Positions 24,805 to 33,723 of a stretch of DNA of 46,773 nucleotides are shown piece after piece. This DNA is from Parabacteroides sp. GTDB taxonomy: Bacteria; Bacteroidota; Bacteroidia; Bacteroidales; Tannerellaceae. The notes under the pieces were generated by a model. The model saw only the letters and a program-made list of their open reading frames with translations. It ran no database searches and had not been told where the DNA came from. Each line of letters opens with the position of its first letter. The stretch's first letter is position 1. Where the stretch lies: assembly GCA_022775005.1 (NCBI GenBank), contig JALFJR010000014.1, forward strand, positions 1 through 46,773, written 5' to 3'. The translations under genes were made by a program, and so were the position numbers.

Positions 24805-25703
24805 AGCGATGGATCTCTCTTGGCTTGCTCTGCCTGCTTCCTTGGTTGGGAGAGGCGCAGGAGCTGAATGCCCGTATCACGGTGAATGGCGATAAGATTG
24901 CGGCGGCGAATAAGCAGATCTTTACGACCTTGCAAACGGCGCTTACTGAGTTTGTCAATAACCGGAAATGGACGGATGCCACCTTTGCGGTCAATGAGAA
25001 GATCGATTGTACCATGACAATTATTGTCAATGAGCTGGATGAGACCAGTTTTAAATCGGAGATTCAAGTACAAGCTCGCCGACCGGTCTATAATTCCAGC
25101 TATACCACGACCTTATTGAACTTTCGGGATCAAGAGTTGGCGTTTGAATATACCGAGGGGGAGCCCCTCGATTATAATTCCAACACGTTGACCAGTAACT
25201 TGACCGCTACGGTGGCTTTCTATGTCTATTTGATTCTATCCTTGGATTTTGATAGTTTCGCTTTGCAAGGTGGGAATACCTATATTCAACAGGCGCAGCA
25301 GATCGTGACGTTGGCGCAGTCGGAGATGTCGTGGACAGGATGGAAGGCATTTGATAGCAACAAGAACCGTCATGCGGTGGTGACCGCTTTACAGGACAAT
25401 GCGTCAGAAGCCTTCCGGCAGATGTGGTACACCTACCACTTGAAAGGGCTTGATGAGATGGCCGCCAATGCAGATCGGGGACGAACCACGATCATTGAGG
25501 CGATCTCAGCCTTGCAAGAGGTGAAGAAGGCACGACCTACCTCCATCTTGTTGCAGATGTTTGCGGACGCAAAATTGGATGAGTTGATCGCCATCTATTC
25601 CAAGGCGACTACTCAAGAGCGTCAGCAAGGCTATACGATGTTGACAGATATTTATCCGGCTCAGTCCACTCGTCTGGAAGAGCTGAAGAAAGCCGTACAA
25701 TAA
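24792..25703 (+). CDS. porD: DUF4835 family protein, type IX secretion protein PorD
   Basis: A 303-residue secreted protein. The signal peptide is MCKIKRWISLGLLCLLPWLGEA, followed by QELNARITVN, the N-terminal motif of DUF4835. The rest carries family features: KIDCTMTIIVNELDETSF, ARRPVYNSSYTTTLLNF, LTATVAFYVYLILSLDFDSFA and the end TDIYPAQSTRLEELKK. DUF4835 proteins are named PorD from the type IX secretion system, though the exact role is unclear. It overlaps coaBC by 13 nt and is followed by recN after 12 nt, the order seen in other Bacteroidales as I recall. Confidence 0.88.
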   Translation: MCKIKRWISLGLLCLLPWLGEAQELNARITVNGDKIAAANKQIFTTLQTALTEFVNNRKWTDATFAVNEKIDCTMTIIVNELDETSFKSEIQVQARRPVYNSSYTTTLLNFRDQELAFEYTEGEPLDYNSNTLTSNLTATVAFYVYLILSLDFDSFALQGGNTYIQQAQQIVTLAQSEMSWTGWKAFDSNKNRHAVVTALQDNASEAFRQMWYTYHLKGLDEMAANADRGRTTIIEAISALQEVKKARPTSILLQMFADAKLDELIAIYSKATTQERQQGYTMLTDIYPAQSTRLEELKKAVQ

Positions 25704-25715
25704 TAGAAAACAGCT

Positions 25716-27380
25716 ATGTTAAAGTCCCTATTCATTCAGAACTTTGTCTTGATAGACAATCTTGATATCTGTTTCAATTCAGGTTTCTCTGTGATTACAG
25801 GCGAGACCGGAGCTGGAAAATCCATCATCTTGGGTGCGCTATCCTTGGTGTTGGGGCAACGGGCCGATGGTAAAAGTATCAAACAGGGAGCGGATAAATG
25901 TGTGATTGAGGCTGTTTTCGATGTCTCTAAATATCAGTTGGAACCTTTCTTCTTGAGCAATGACTTGGAGTATGATTCCGAGAGTTGTATCCTTCGGCGG
26001 GAGCTGTATGCCTCGGGCAAGTCGCGTGCGTTTGTCAACGATTCACCCGTCTCGCTCGCTATCCTAAAGGAGTTGGGAACAAAGCTGATTGATATTCATT
26101 CGCAGCACCAAAACTTATTGTTAGGAGATAACCGTTTTCAGCTTCGAGTGGTGGACGTGATGGCTGAGAATGAGATATTGTTGATTCTTTATAAAAAGGA
26201 ATATACCCGTTATCAAGGCCTACGTAAGGAACTAAGTGCCTTGAAAGAGCGGGCAGCACAAAGCAAGCAAGAAGAGGATTATGTGCGCTTTCAGTTAGAA
26301 CAATTGGAGGAAGCAAACTTGCGCCCCGATGAGCAAGATGAGCTGGAGCAGGAGCAGGAGACCTTATCCCATGCGGAAGAGATCAAAAGTTCGCTCTATA
26401 GAGTTGGATCCTGCTTGGATGGAGAAGAGCAAGGGATCGTCTCGCTGCTGAAGGAGTCTCTTTCTTCGATGGATGCCTTGGAGCGCTACTTCCCTCGGGC
26501 AAAAGAGATTGCTGAACGTTTGCGCTCCGCTTACATTGATCTGAGTGATTTGGCTTCGGAGATGGAGGGTTTGATCGAGGATGTGGAGTTTAATCCCGAT
26601 CGACTGGCTTGGGTCAATGAGCGATTGGATATGCTTTATGCGTTGCAGCAAAAACATCGGGTGTCTTCTGTTGAGGAGTTGATCGCTTTGCGGGATCGAT
26701 TTCGTGTGCAATTAGCAGACATAGATTCATTTGATGAGCAGATTGCAGCCTTGGAGAAACAGGTTCATGACTCCTATAAAGAGTTGCTGCAGCAGGCTTC
26801 TGCGCTGAGTGAGCAGCGAAAGATCGCTGCTGTCGCTTTTGCGCAGCAACTGGTGCAGATGGTTGCTCCTTTAGGAATGCCTCATACCCGTTTCCAAGTG
26901 GATGTAGTACCGCGCAAAGAGCCGGAAAGCGATGGGATGGATGAGATTCGCTTTATGTTCTCTGCCAATAAGAGTATGGCTTTGCAGCCGGTAGCACAGA
27001 CAGCCTCTGGAGGTGAGATCTCTCGTTTGATGCTCTGTATCAAGTCTATGATTGCTGGATTCACAGCTTTGCCTACCATTATCTTTGATGAGGTTGACAC
27101 GGGTGTGTCGGGAGACATCGCTGATAAAATGGGACATATCATGCAGGATTTAGGCTCAAAAATGCAGGTCTTTGCCATCACTCATTTGCCACAAATTGCT
27201 GCTCAAGGTGAGGCGCATTATTTTGTATATAAGGAGGATGTTAAAGATCGGACATTGACACGTATTCGTCCACTGGATAAGGAGGAACGAGTTCGCGAGG
27301 TGGCTCGAATGCTGAGTGGATCTGCTTTGACGGAGGCTTCTTTAGCAAACGCTAAGGATTTATTAGGAATGAAAGCTTAA
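25716..27380 (+). CDS. recN: DNA repair protein RecN
   Basis: A 554-residue SMC-like ATPase for double-strand break repair. It begins MLKSLFIQNFVLIDNLDI; Walker A is GETGAGKS with K35; the Q-loop segment is DIHSQHQN; a coiled-coil arm spans about 150-365. The C-terminal half has the signature ASGGEISRLMLCIKSM, Walker B TIIFDEVDTGVSG and the H-loop FAITHLPQIAAQ. Length is normal for the family. It is the last of the tight dnaN-exonuclease-coaBC-porD-recN run. Confidence 0.97.
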   Translation: MLKSLFIQNFVLIDNLDICFNSGFSVITGETGAGKSIILGALSLVLGQRADGKSIKQGADKCVIEAVFDVSKYQLEPFFLSNDLEYDSESCILRRELYASGKSRAFVNDSPVSLAILKELGTKLIDIHSQHQNLLLGDNRFQLRVVDVMAENEILLILYKKEYTRYQGLRKELSALKERAAQSKQEEDYVRFQLEQLEEANLRPDEQDELEQEQETLSHAEEIKSSLYRVGSCLDGEEQGIVSLLKESLSSMDALERYFPRAKEIAERLRSAYIDLSDLASEMEGLIEDVEFNPDRLAWVNERLDMLYALQQKHRVSSVEELIALRDRFRVQLADIDSFDEQIAALEKQVHDSYKELLQQASALSEQRKIAAVAFAQQLVQMVAPLGMPHTRFQVDVVPRKEPESDGMDEIRFMFSANKSMALQPVAQTASGGEISRLMLCIKSMIAGFTALPTIIFDEVDTGVSGDIADKMGHIMQDLGSKMQVFAITHLPQIAAQGEAHYFVYKEDVKDRTLTRIRPLDKEERVREVARMLSGSALTEASLANAKDLLGMKA

Positions 27381-27453
27381 ACCAACTCGATAGAGAAAGG
27401 TCTTAGTAGATAAAGAAAATGTTTCGAGTGTTTAACTTTAAAAGAGAAGAGAG

Positions 27454-28161
27454 ATGAAACGATTCAGCTTAGTAATGCTCTTGGCTATCCTGTGTAGCCT
27501 ACCGGCTTTCAGCCAGTTTTGGATCCATGTGGAGTGGAATGCTCCTCATTGTCGTCATTGTGAATGGATGGAAGATGCGTTGCATTTACCGCTTCATCAA
27601 GCAGCGGAATATCATCGGATTATCCATAAATATGGAGAGCGAATCGAACGGGAGGCTCGTAAGGAGTATCGCCATTGGGACAAGGCTGCCCGTAAGATTT
27701 TCGAGCTGCGGATGGAGCGTGATCGTCAGTTGCAGCGTTGTTTAACCCCCAGTCAGTTCTCGCTTTACGTGCGTCTGATGCGTGAGTATCCACAGCGGAT
27801 TCACGACTACAAGGGATGGTATGCCAGTCCTAAGCACCCCCATCTGAAGCCATCTTACGACTGCCGTCGGTATGAGCATGACTATTGGAACTATCGGTGG
27901 GCTGATATACGTCCAGACAATTTCTTCCATGGACAGCCGATCCACCAGCATCAGTGGTACGAGGAGAAGCATCCCTCTCACCAAGCAGGCAAAGGAGACA
28001 AGGGGCATCCATTCTATAAGCCAGACAAACAAAAGGAGAAACGGGATGATCGCTATGCCCCTCGATCAAATGATCGAAAGGAGTATAAAGATCAAAAAGG
28101 ACAAAAACAATCCAAGTCATCTAAAGAGCGAATGAAGGTCAATCGTTCGAAACGAGACTGA
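27454..28161 (+). CDS. Secreted protein of unknown function, CxxC near the N-terminus, His-rich and basic C-terminus
   Basis: A 235-residue protein with a signal peptide (MKRFSLVMLLAILCSLPAFS, cut near 20-21). The mature protein begins QFWIHVEWNA and has HCRHC with C33 and C36, then a helical region (about 48-110) with LTPSQFSLYVRLMREYP, reminiscent of Spy/CpxP-type helical chaperones, though this is weak. From about 120 it is rich in His, Tyr and Trp, and the last 60 residues are Lys/Asp/Arg-rich and low-complexity. I do not recognise the family. It may be periplasmic or surface-exposed; metal binding by the His/Cys residues is possible. It stands 73 nt after recN and 41 nt before rlmB. Confidence 0.7.
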   Translation: MKRFSLVMLLAILCSLPAFSQFWIHVEWNAPHCRHCEWMEDALHLPLHQAAEYHRIIHKYGERIEREARKEYRHWDKAARKIFELRMERDRQLQRCLTPSQFSLYVRLMREYPQRIHDYKGWYASPKHPHLKPSYDCRRYEHDYWNYRWADIRPDNFFHGQPIHQHQWYEEKHPSHQAGKGDKGHPFYKPDKQKEKRDDRYAPRSNDRKEYKDQKGQKQSKSSKERMKVNRSKRD

Positions 28162-28202
28162 GGTATGGATATTTTTACGTTACGAATAAAAGAGAATAAG
28201 CA

Positions 28203-28955
28203 ATGAAGGAAAACGAGATGGTGTTTGGCATTCGTGCCGTAATGGAGGCCATTCAGGCGGATAAAGAGATAGATAAGATCTTGGTTAAGCGAGAGTTACA
28301 AGGTGAGTTGGCCAAAGAGTTGTTTGAGGTGTTGCGGGAGCGATCAATTCCCGTGCAACGTGTGCCCCAGGAACGTTTGGACCGCCTTACACGCAAGAAC
28401 CACCAAGGTGTGATCGCATTCATGTCTGCCATTACTTACCAACGTCTGGAAGATATTGTTCCCTTTGTCTATGAGCAAGGAAAGGATCCTTTCATCGTCT
28501 TACTGGATGGCGTGACAGATGTGCGTAATTTTGGTGCTATCGCACGTACTTGCGAGTGTGCCGGAGTGGATGCCATCGTGATTCCTTCCAAGGGTAGCGC
28601 AACGGTCAATGCCGATGCGATCAAGACCTCTGCGGGTGCTTTACACATCTTGCCCGTGTGCAAGGAGAACTCGATCAATCAAGCGATTCGTTTCTTGCAG
28701 CAGAGCGGTGTCAAGGTGTATGCGGCCAGCGAGAAGGGATTGGAGAGTTATACAGCTATACCTTATGAGGGTCCGGTAGCGATTGTGATGGGAGCGGAGG
28801 ATACAGGTGTTTCTCCTGAGAATCTGCGTTTGTGCGACCAGATTGTGCGCATTCCCTTGTTTGGACAGATCAGCTCGTTGAATGTATCGGTGGCCTCTTC
28901 CGTGATGATCTACGAGGTTGTGCGTCAGCGCATCAATAAAGGAACAATTGAATAG
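28203..28955 (+). CDS. rlmB: 23S rRNA (guanosine-2'-O-)-methyltransferase, SpoU family (RlmB type)
   Basis: A 250-residue SPOUT methyltransferase. The substrate-binding N-domain begins VFGIRAVMEAIQADKEIDKI. The knot motifs follow: motif 1 DGVTDVRNFGAIARTCECAG, motif 2 VIVMGAEDTGVSPEN, and motif 3 IPLFGQISSLNVSVASSV. RlmB methylates G2251 of 23S rRNA; assignment within SpoU (RlmB versus related TrmH-like) is from length and the N-domain. Confidence 0.92.
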   Translation: MKENEMVFGIRAVMEAIQADKEIDKILVKRELQGELAKELFEVLRERSIPVQRVPQERLDRLTRKNHQGVIAFMSAITYQRLEDIVPFVYEQGKDPFIVLLDGVTDVRNFGAIARTCECAGVDAIVIPSKGSATVNADAIKTSAGALHILPVCKENSINQAIRFLQQSGVKVYAASEKGLESYTAIPYEGPVAIVMGAEDTGVSPENLRLCDQIVRIPLFGQISSLNVSVASSVMIYEVVRQRINKGTIE

Positions 28956-28985
28956 TTACATAATAATTCACTAAAAAGCAAAAAA

Positions 28986-29363
28986 ATGAAGAAGATTATC
29001 GCAACAAAGAATGCGCCGGCAGCGATAGGCCCTTATAGCCAAGCTGTGCAGGCAGGTAATATGTTATTTGCCTCTGGTCAGTTAGGTTTGGATCCCGCTA
29101 CGGGTCAGTTTCCCGAAGGAGGTGTGAAAGAGCAGACCGCGCAAGCGTTCAAGAACGTGAAGGCGATCTTGACTGAGGCCGGTTTGACGATGGACAATGT
29201 AGTGAAGACTACGGTTTTTTTAGCTGATATGAGCGATTTCGCTGCGATGAACGAAGTCTATGCCGCACAGTTTGAGGGAACTTTCCCCGCCCGGTCTGCC
29301 GTTGCTGTCAAGACACTTCCCAAGAATGCCTTGGTGGAGGTTGAAGTAATCGCCGTAGTATGA
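28986..29363 (+). CDS. ridA: RidA family reactive enamine/imine deaminase
   Basis: A 125-residue YjgF/YER057c/UK114 protein that hydrolyses reactive 2-aminoacrylate formed by PLP enzymes. It shows AIGPYSQAVQAG, FASGQLGLDP, the catalytic arginine R103 in FPARSAVAVKTLP and the ending LVEVEVIAVV. It is the last gene of the plus-strand run before a long inverted repeat. Confidence 0.95.
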   Translation: MKKIIATKNAPAAIGPYSQAVQAGNMLFASGQLGLDPATGQFPEGGVKEQTAQAFKNVKAILTEAGLTMDNVVKTTVFLADMSDFAAMNEVYAAQFEGTFPARSAVAVKTLPKNALVEVEVIAVV

Positions 29364-29373
29364 GTTATGAATT

Positions 29374-29440
29374 AAGAGTTATGAATTATGAATTAATCAG
29401 GGTATAATTCTTAATCCTAAATTTATAATTCATAATTCTT
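29374..29440. repeat. AT-rich inverted repeat between convergent ridA and the radical SAM gene
   Basis: Arms of 22 nt (29374-29395 and 29419-29440) match at 20 of 22 positions and surround a 23-nt loop. They contain repeated TATGAATTA units. This is a common kind of Bacteroidetes intergenic repeat and may act as a two-way terminator for the converging genes. Confidence 0.7.
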
Positions 29441-29445
29441 AATCC

Positions 29446-31266
29446 TTAATTGATAAAAAATAGTTTCTGCGCCAAATCTTTCCTTCCCATCCGTTGCAGT
29501 TCACGGAGTATTGGCTGACGACACTCCGGCTTATACCAGAAGAAGAACTGTCGTTGTGCTAACTTTTGCGCTTGCGTGCGTGCTGTATAGACCTTTTCCA
29601 AGGTATAAGGATGGTAGCCCGTATAATAGATTTCCGTAGCCAATGTCATGGGAGTGGGTGTGAAGTCTTGCACCTGTTCCAGTTGGAAATGCAATCGTTT
29701 GGTGATCGCGGCTAATTCGGCCATGTCTTCCTCTTTGCAACCTGGGTGGCTGGAGATGAAGTAGGGAATCAGCTGTTGGTTCAATCCATGCTGTCGATTC
29801 ACTCGGTCGAATACCTGTTTGAACTGACCGAAGAGACTGAACGAGGGCTTGCGCATCAATCGTAATACCGAATCTGCCGTATGCTCGGGCGCCACTTTCA
29901 ACCGGCCCGATACGTGGCGGGCAATCAACTCCTCCATATAGCAGTGCGCCGATTGGTTCAGTCGATCGTCGTCATAACGATGGAGCAACAGGTCATAGCG
30001 TACTCCGCTCCCGATAAAACTCTTCTTGATACCCGGCAGGCGATCTACTGCCGCATACAGCTCCAAGAGTGGGGTATGGTCGGCATTCAGATTCTTGCAG
30101 ACGGTCGGAGCCACGCAAGAAGGCTTTTTGCATTGGGCACAAATGCGGCTATCTCGCCCTTTCATGCGATACATATTAGCGGATGGGCCGCCCAAGTCGC
30201 TTAGGTAACCTTTGAAATCGGGCATCTCTGTGATGGCTTTCACCTCCCGAAGGATAGAGGCTTGGCTGCGAGAGGCGATGAACTTTCCTTGGTGGGCTGA
30301 GATCGTACAAAAGGCGCAACCGCCAAAGCATCCTCGATGTACGTTCACGGAGAACTTGATCATCTCAAACGCCGGGATCACTTTCCCTTTATATTTCGGA
30401 TGGGGAAGGCGGGTATAGGGCAGGTCGAAAGAGGCGTCAATCTCCGCTTCAGTCATTGGCGGGAAAGGAGGGTTCACCACTAATGTCTGCCGACCAACCC
30501 GTTGCAGCAGGCGGGCCGCATGTAGTTTGTTCGATTCCTCTTCGATATGCCGGAAGTTCTTTGCCTGTTTTAGTTTGTCCTTTAAACATTCCTCGTGCGA
30601 GAAAAGCTGAATATCGTCAGCTTGGGCGATAGGAGTATCGTTGCATAGGTAAACCGTTTGCCGGATGTCGTGGAGCGAATGGAAAGGTTCCCCCGCTTGC
30701 AGGCGACGCACCAACTCCCGAATCGGTTGTTCCCCCATGCCATAGATCAACAGGTCGGCAGGGCTATCCACCAAGATACCTGGTCGCAGCTTGTCTTGCC
30801 AATAATCATAATGCGTTAAGCGGCGCAAAGAGGCCTCGATGCCGCCCAATACGACCGGCACCTCCGGATAAAGCTCCTTCAAGATGCGGGCATAGACAAT
30901 GCTGGGATAGTCGGGGCGCATTCCCGGTCGGCGATCAGGCGTATAAGCATCATCGCTCCGTTTGCGCTTGTTGGCCGTATAGTGGTTGATCATGGAGTCC
31001 ATCGCTCCAGGAGAGACACCAAAGAACAATCGAGGAGCACCTAACTTCTTGAAATCCCGGTAGTCGCCATGCCAGTCGGGTTGAGGAACGATCGCTACCT
31101 TCAGCCCCTCAGCCTCCAATACCCGACCAATAACCGCAGCACCAAACGAGGGATGATCCACATAAGCGTCGCCAGAGAAAAGAATCACGTCTAACTGTTC
31201 CCAGCCTCTTGCCTCCACCTCTTTCTTGGTGGTTGGCAACCAATCATTCAATCTATACGTTTTCAT
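29446..31266 (-). CDS. YgiQ-family radical SAM protein
   Basis: A 606-residue protein. The N-terminal YgiQ domain (about 1-200) begins MKTYRLNDWLPTTKKEV and contains DVILFSGDAYVDHPSFGAAVIG. The radical SAM core has the CxxxCxxC cluster C313, C317, C320 in RGCFGGCAFC, and the PFAM DUF3362-like end includes HPYTLEKVYTARTQAQKL. The family (UPF0313) has no proven reaction. ATG 31266 is chosen among three in-frame ATGs because it matches the family N-terminus; the frame is open to 31362. A TATCTTTG element lies 5 nt before it, so the transcript may be nearly leaderless. Confidence 0.92.
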   Translation of the reverse strand: MKTYRLNDWLPTTKKEVEARGWEQLDVILFSGDAYVDHPSFGAAVIGRVLEAEGLKVAIVPQPDWHGDYRDFKKLGAPRLFFGVSPGAMDSMINHYTANKRKRSDDAYTPDRRPGMRPDYPSIVYARILKELYPEVPVVLGGIEASLRRLTHYDYWQDKLRPGILVDSPADLLIYGMGEQPIRELVRRLQAGEPFHSLHDIRQTVYLCNDTPIAQADDIQLFSHEECLKDKLKQAKNFRHIEEESNKLHAARLLQRVGRQTLVVNPPFPPMTEAEIDASFDLPYTRLPHPKYKGKVIPAFEMIKFSVNVHRGCFGGCAFCTISAHQGKFIASRSQASILREVKAITEMPDFKGYLSDLGGPSANMYRMKGRDSRICAQCKKPSCVAPTVCKNLNADHTPLLELYAAVDRLPGIKKSFIGSGVRYDLLLHRYDDDRLNQSAHCYMEELIARHVSGRLKVAPEHTADSVLRLMRKPSFSLFGQFKQVFDRVNRQHGLNQQLIPYFISSHPGCKEEDMAELAAITKRLHFQLEQVQDFTPTPMTLATEIYYTGYHPYTLEKVYTARTQAQKLAQRQFFFWYKPECRQPILRELQRMGRKDLAQKLFFIN

Positions 31267-31270
31267 GCCG

Positions 31271-31278
31271 CAAAGATA
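31271..31278 (-). promoter_or_regulatory. Possible -7 element immediately before the radical SAM gene
   Basis: The minus strand reads TATCTTTG, 4 nt before ATG 31266. With transcription usually starting a few bases past this element, the message would have little or no leader. The nearest TTG is 23 nt upstream, longer than the usual 19-20. Confidence 0.35.
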
Positions 31279-31399
31279 GTTCACTTCCATTGTTTGCCGT
31301 GCAATAGTTGGTGGGTTTCTTTTTTTAGCGAAAAAGATGCCGATAGATTTGCATGCTTTCATGAATCCTAAGAAATTTCACTCCTCTGTTATAAACAAC

Positions 31400-31431
31400 T
31401 TTGTTTAAAAAGGAGAAAAAGATTACCTTTG
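31400..31431 (+). promoter_or_regulatory. Promoter of the P-loop ATPase gene
   Basis: TTTG (31400-31403), a 20-nt gap, then TACCTTTG (31424-31431): a full consensus Bacteroidetes promoter. It excludes the upstream start at 31401. Confidence 0.8.
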
Positions 31432-31454
31432 CGGGGTCAATCAAGAAAATAGCA

Positions 31455-32615
31455 ATGTGTATGGCACGAACCTTTGATGCGCCTTTTGTCTTTGGAGTGC
31501 GGGTGGAAGGCGATGTTTTCACTGATCGCAGGGAGGAAACCGAACGGTTGAAAATGAACTTTCTGTATGGGGTAAATACCATACTCATTTCCCCTCGTCG
31601 TATGGGAAAGACTTCGTTGGTGGACAAGGTTTGCGCCTTGGTGGCTAACGAGGAGATCAAGATCGCACGGATGGACGCTTTCGGTTGTCGTTCGGAGCAG
31701 GATTTCATCAATGCTTTTGCGACAGCGGTTATTCGGGCTACCTCCAACAAGTGGGACGAATGGATCGAGAATGCCAAGCTGTTCCTGAGCCGCCTCGTAC
31801 CGAAGATCTCTTTCGGGCAGGATCCGATCAATGATTTCTCGATCGCATTGGAGTATAACGCTTCTCCTCAGACAACGGAGGAGGTGTTGCAATTACCGGA
31901 GTTGATCGCCAAGGAGAAAGGTATTCGTTTGGTGGTTTGCATTGATGAGTTTCAGCAGGTGGGTGAGTTTTCGGATTCATTGACCTTCCAGAAGCGGCTT
32001 CGGGGTATATGGCAATTGCATAATCATGTCTCTTATTGCCTCTATGGAAGCAAGAAACATTTGATGGAGACGATGTTTCAAAACTCCAGCTATCCCTTCT
32101 ATCGCTTTGGGGATTTCTTTTATCTTGGCAAGATTAGTGAGGCTGATTGGGTGGCCTATATCTGTGAACGCTTCCAAAAGACTGGTAAGCGGATCGCTCC
32201 GGAGTTGGCACAAGCGATCTGTCAAGTAGCCGATCGCTATTCTTCCTATGTCCAACAATTGTCGTGGTTTGTCTGGTTGAAGACGCAGGAGGAGGCGCAA
32301 GCGGAGGATGTACAATTTGCCATTGATCGCCTGCTTGATGCGAACGAGCCTCTGTTCATTCAACAGACGGAGGAGCTCTCTTCCTATCAAATGAATTTCC
32401 TGCGGGCGATTATTGAGGGTATCGATTCGGGTTTCACGCAATCGGCTGTGTTGGCTAAATACCGACTGGGGACAGCGGCAAACATCGCACGGCTGAAGAA
32501 ATCGCTTACCGCTAAAGATTTGATCACTACAACCACTCCGAAAACATTGGCTATTTCCGACCCCATCTTGGCTTTGTGGCTCAAGCAGAGGGTCTTTAAA
32601 ACACGATGCATGTGA
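31455..32615 (+). CDS. P-loop ATPase of the archaeal-type AAA / DUF234-like family
   Basis: A 386-residue protein of the 'ATP-binding protein' family common in Bacteroidetes and archaea. Walker A is ILISPRRMGKTSLV (K52), Walker B is RLVVCIDEFQQV, and the sensor region is SYCLYGSKKHLMETMF. The C-terminal ~90 residues form a winged-helix-like domain (SSYQMNFLRAIIEGIDSGFTQ, then LKKSLTAKDLI). Its biological role is not known; related proteins are STAND-like regulators or toxins' partners, none of which is proven here. Either ATG 31455 or 31461 fits; the promoter excludes earlier ones. Its stop overlaps the transporter start (TGATG). Confidence 0.85.
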   Translation: MCMARTFDAPFVFGVRVEGDVFTDRREETERLKMNFLYGVNTILISPRRMGKTSLVDKVCALVANEEIKIARMDAFGCRSEQDFINAFATAVIRATSNKWDEWIENAKLFLSRLVPKISFGQDPINDFSIALEYNASPQTTEEVLQLPELIAKEKGIRLVVCIDEFQQVGEFSDSLTFQKRLRGIWQLHNHVSYCLYGSKKHLMETMFQNSSYPFYRFGDFFYLGKISEADWVAYICERFQKTGKRIAPELAQAICQVADRYSSYVQQLSWFVWLKTQEEAQAEDVQFAIDRLLDANEPLFIQQTEELSSYQMNFLRAIIEGIDSGFTQSAVLAKYRLGTAANIARLKKSLTAKDLITTTTPKTLAISDPILALWLKQRVFKTRCM

Positions 32616-33547
32616 TGAAAGAAAAAGAGGTGCAGGCGGTCAGCCTGTTTCAGCGGCCGGTATGGGTCGCTGTTTTTGCTTTAACGGCGGCGGTGGTCTG
32701 GGGATGGGCCTATCCGCTGATTAAATTGGGTTTCAAGGAATTTGCGATTACACCGGATATGACGGGCAGCAAGATGCTCTTTGCGGGCATTCGCTTCTGC
32801 CTCTCAGGACTGATCATCTTGGCGATGGCGAAGGGTAGGGGCATCTCTTTCAAGCTGCGACGGGGAAGCGACAGTGGTTTCCTCTTGCTCTATGCCCTCT
32901 TCAACACCACGTTTCACTATGCCTTTTTCTATTTTGGCCTATCGCACAGTGAGGGGGCACGAGCGGCTATTCTGAATACGCTCAGTGTCTTCACGGTCGT
33001 GCTGCTCGCCTGCCTCTTTTTCAAGAGCGATAAGTTGACACTCCGAAAGATCTTGGGTTGCTTGATCGGTTTCTTGGGCATCCTGGCCCTTAATCTCGGT
33101 GGCGAGCAGGGAGGGACGGGATTCACTTGGTTAGGCGACGGCATGATCATCCTCAATGCCCTCAGCTCCGCTGTCGCCTCTTTGATGACCCGTGGGCTGA
33201 GTCAGCGGGTGAATGTCTTCGTAGGCACCGGCTATAGCTTGGCTTTGGGAGGCTTCCTGCTGATCGTTCCAGGCTGGCTGCTGGGGGGCACGCTGCCGCT
33301 GATCACTCCGTTGGGATTACTCTATCTGTTGCTGCTGATCGGCATCTCCACTACCGGTTTCTCGCTCTACAATAAACTATTGAGCTGTAACCCGGTCGGG
33401 AAGGTGGCTATCTACAATTCTTTGGTGCCTGTAGTCGGTGCGCTCACTTCCTGCCTTTGCTTAGGCGAGACCTTCTATATGAAATATGTGGTGGCCGGAG
33501 CTTTGGCCACTTGGGGTATCTACTTGGTCAATAAGGGCAAGGGATAA
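32615..33547 (+). CDS. DMT-superfamily transporter with two EamA domains
   Basis: A 310-residue membrane protein with ten hydrophobic helices arranged as two EamA repeats: AAVVWGWAYPLIKLGF opening the first, and GMIILNALSSAVASLMTRGL opening the second, which ends with YNSLVPVVGALTSCLCLGE. EamA proteins export amino acids or other metabolites; the substrate is unknown. ATG 32615 overlaps the preceding stop as TGATG; ATG 32606 is possible and adds three residues. Confidence 0.88.
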   Translation: MKEKEVQAVSLFQRPVWVAVFALTAAVVWGWAYPLIKLGFKEFAITPDMTGSKMLFAGIRFCLSGLIILAMAKGRGISFKLRRGSDSGFLLLYALFNTTFHYAFFYFGLSHSEGARAAILNTLSVFTVVLLACLFFKSDKLTLRKILGCLIGFLGILALNLGGEQGGTGFTWLGDGMIILNALSSAVASLMTRGLSQRVNVFVGTGYSLALGGFLLIVPGWLLGGTLPLITPLGLLYLLLLIGISTTGFSLYNKLLSCNPVGKVAIYNSLVPVVGALTSCLCLGETFYMKYVVAGALATWGIYLVNKGKG

Positions 33548-33639
33548 ACGACTTTTCCTCGGCTTCGAAACTTCGTGATGTCCCGACAGAAACTTATAGA
33601 TGTAGCGAGATAAACTTTGTGATGCGGCTTATTTACTTC

Positions 33640-33723
33640 AGTTCATGACTTGGATTTTGTAATCCAAAGCTTGAACTGTAAAATCCAAAGCTTGGATTAT
33701 ATAATCCAAGGCTTGGATTAAAG
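33640..33723. repeat. Four tandem 21-bp units made of TTGGATT/AATCCAA inverted repeats
   Basis: Units start at 33640, 33661, 33682 and 33703, exactly 21 bp apart. The third and fourth are AATCCAA-AGC-TTGGATT and AATCCAA-GGC-TTGGATT, each followed by 4 AT-rich bases. The first has TTGGATT as its right arm, and the second AATCCAA as its left arm, with AGTTCA and TGAACT on their outer sides. Two helical turns per unit suggest a cooperative protein-binding array. The rest of 33548-33825 shows no gene. Confidence 0.8.

Noticed and set aside
33640-33723. 21-bp-periodic repeats as a short CRISPR array
   Set aside because: The units are contiguous and palindromic with no spacers, unlike the true array at 46001.
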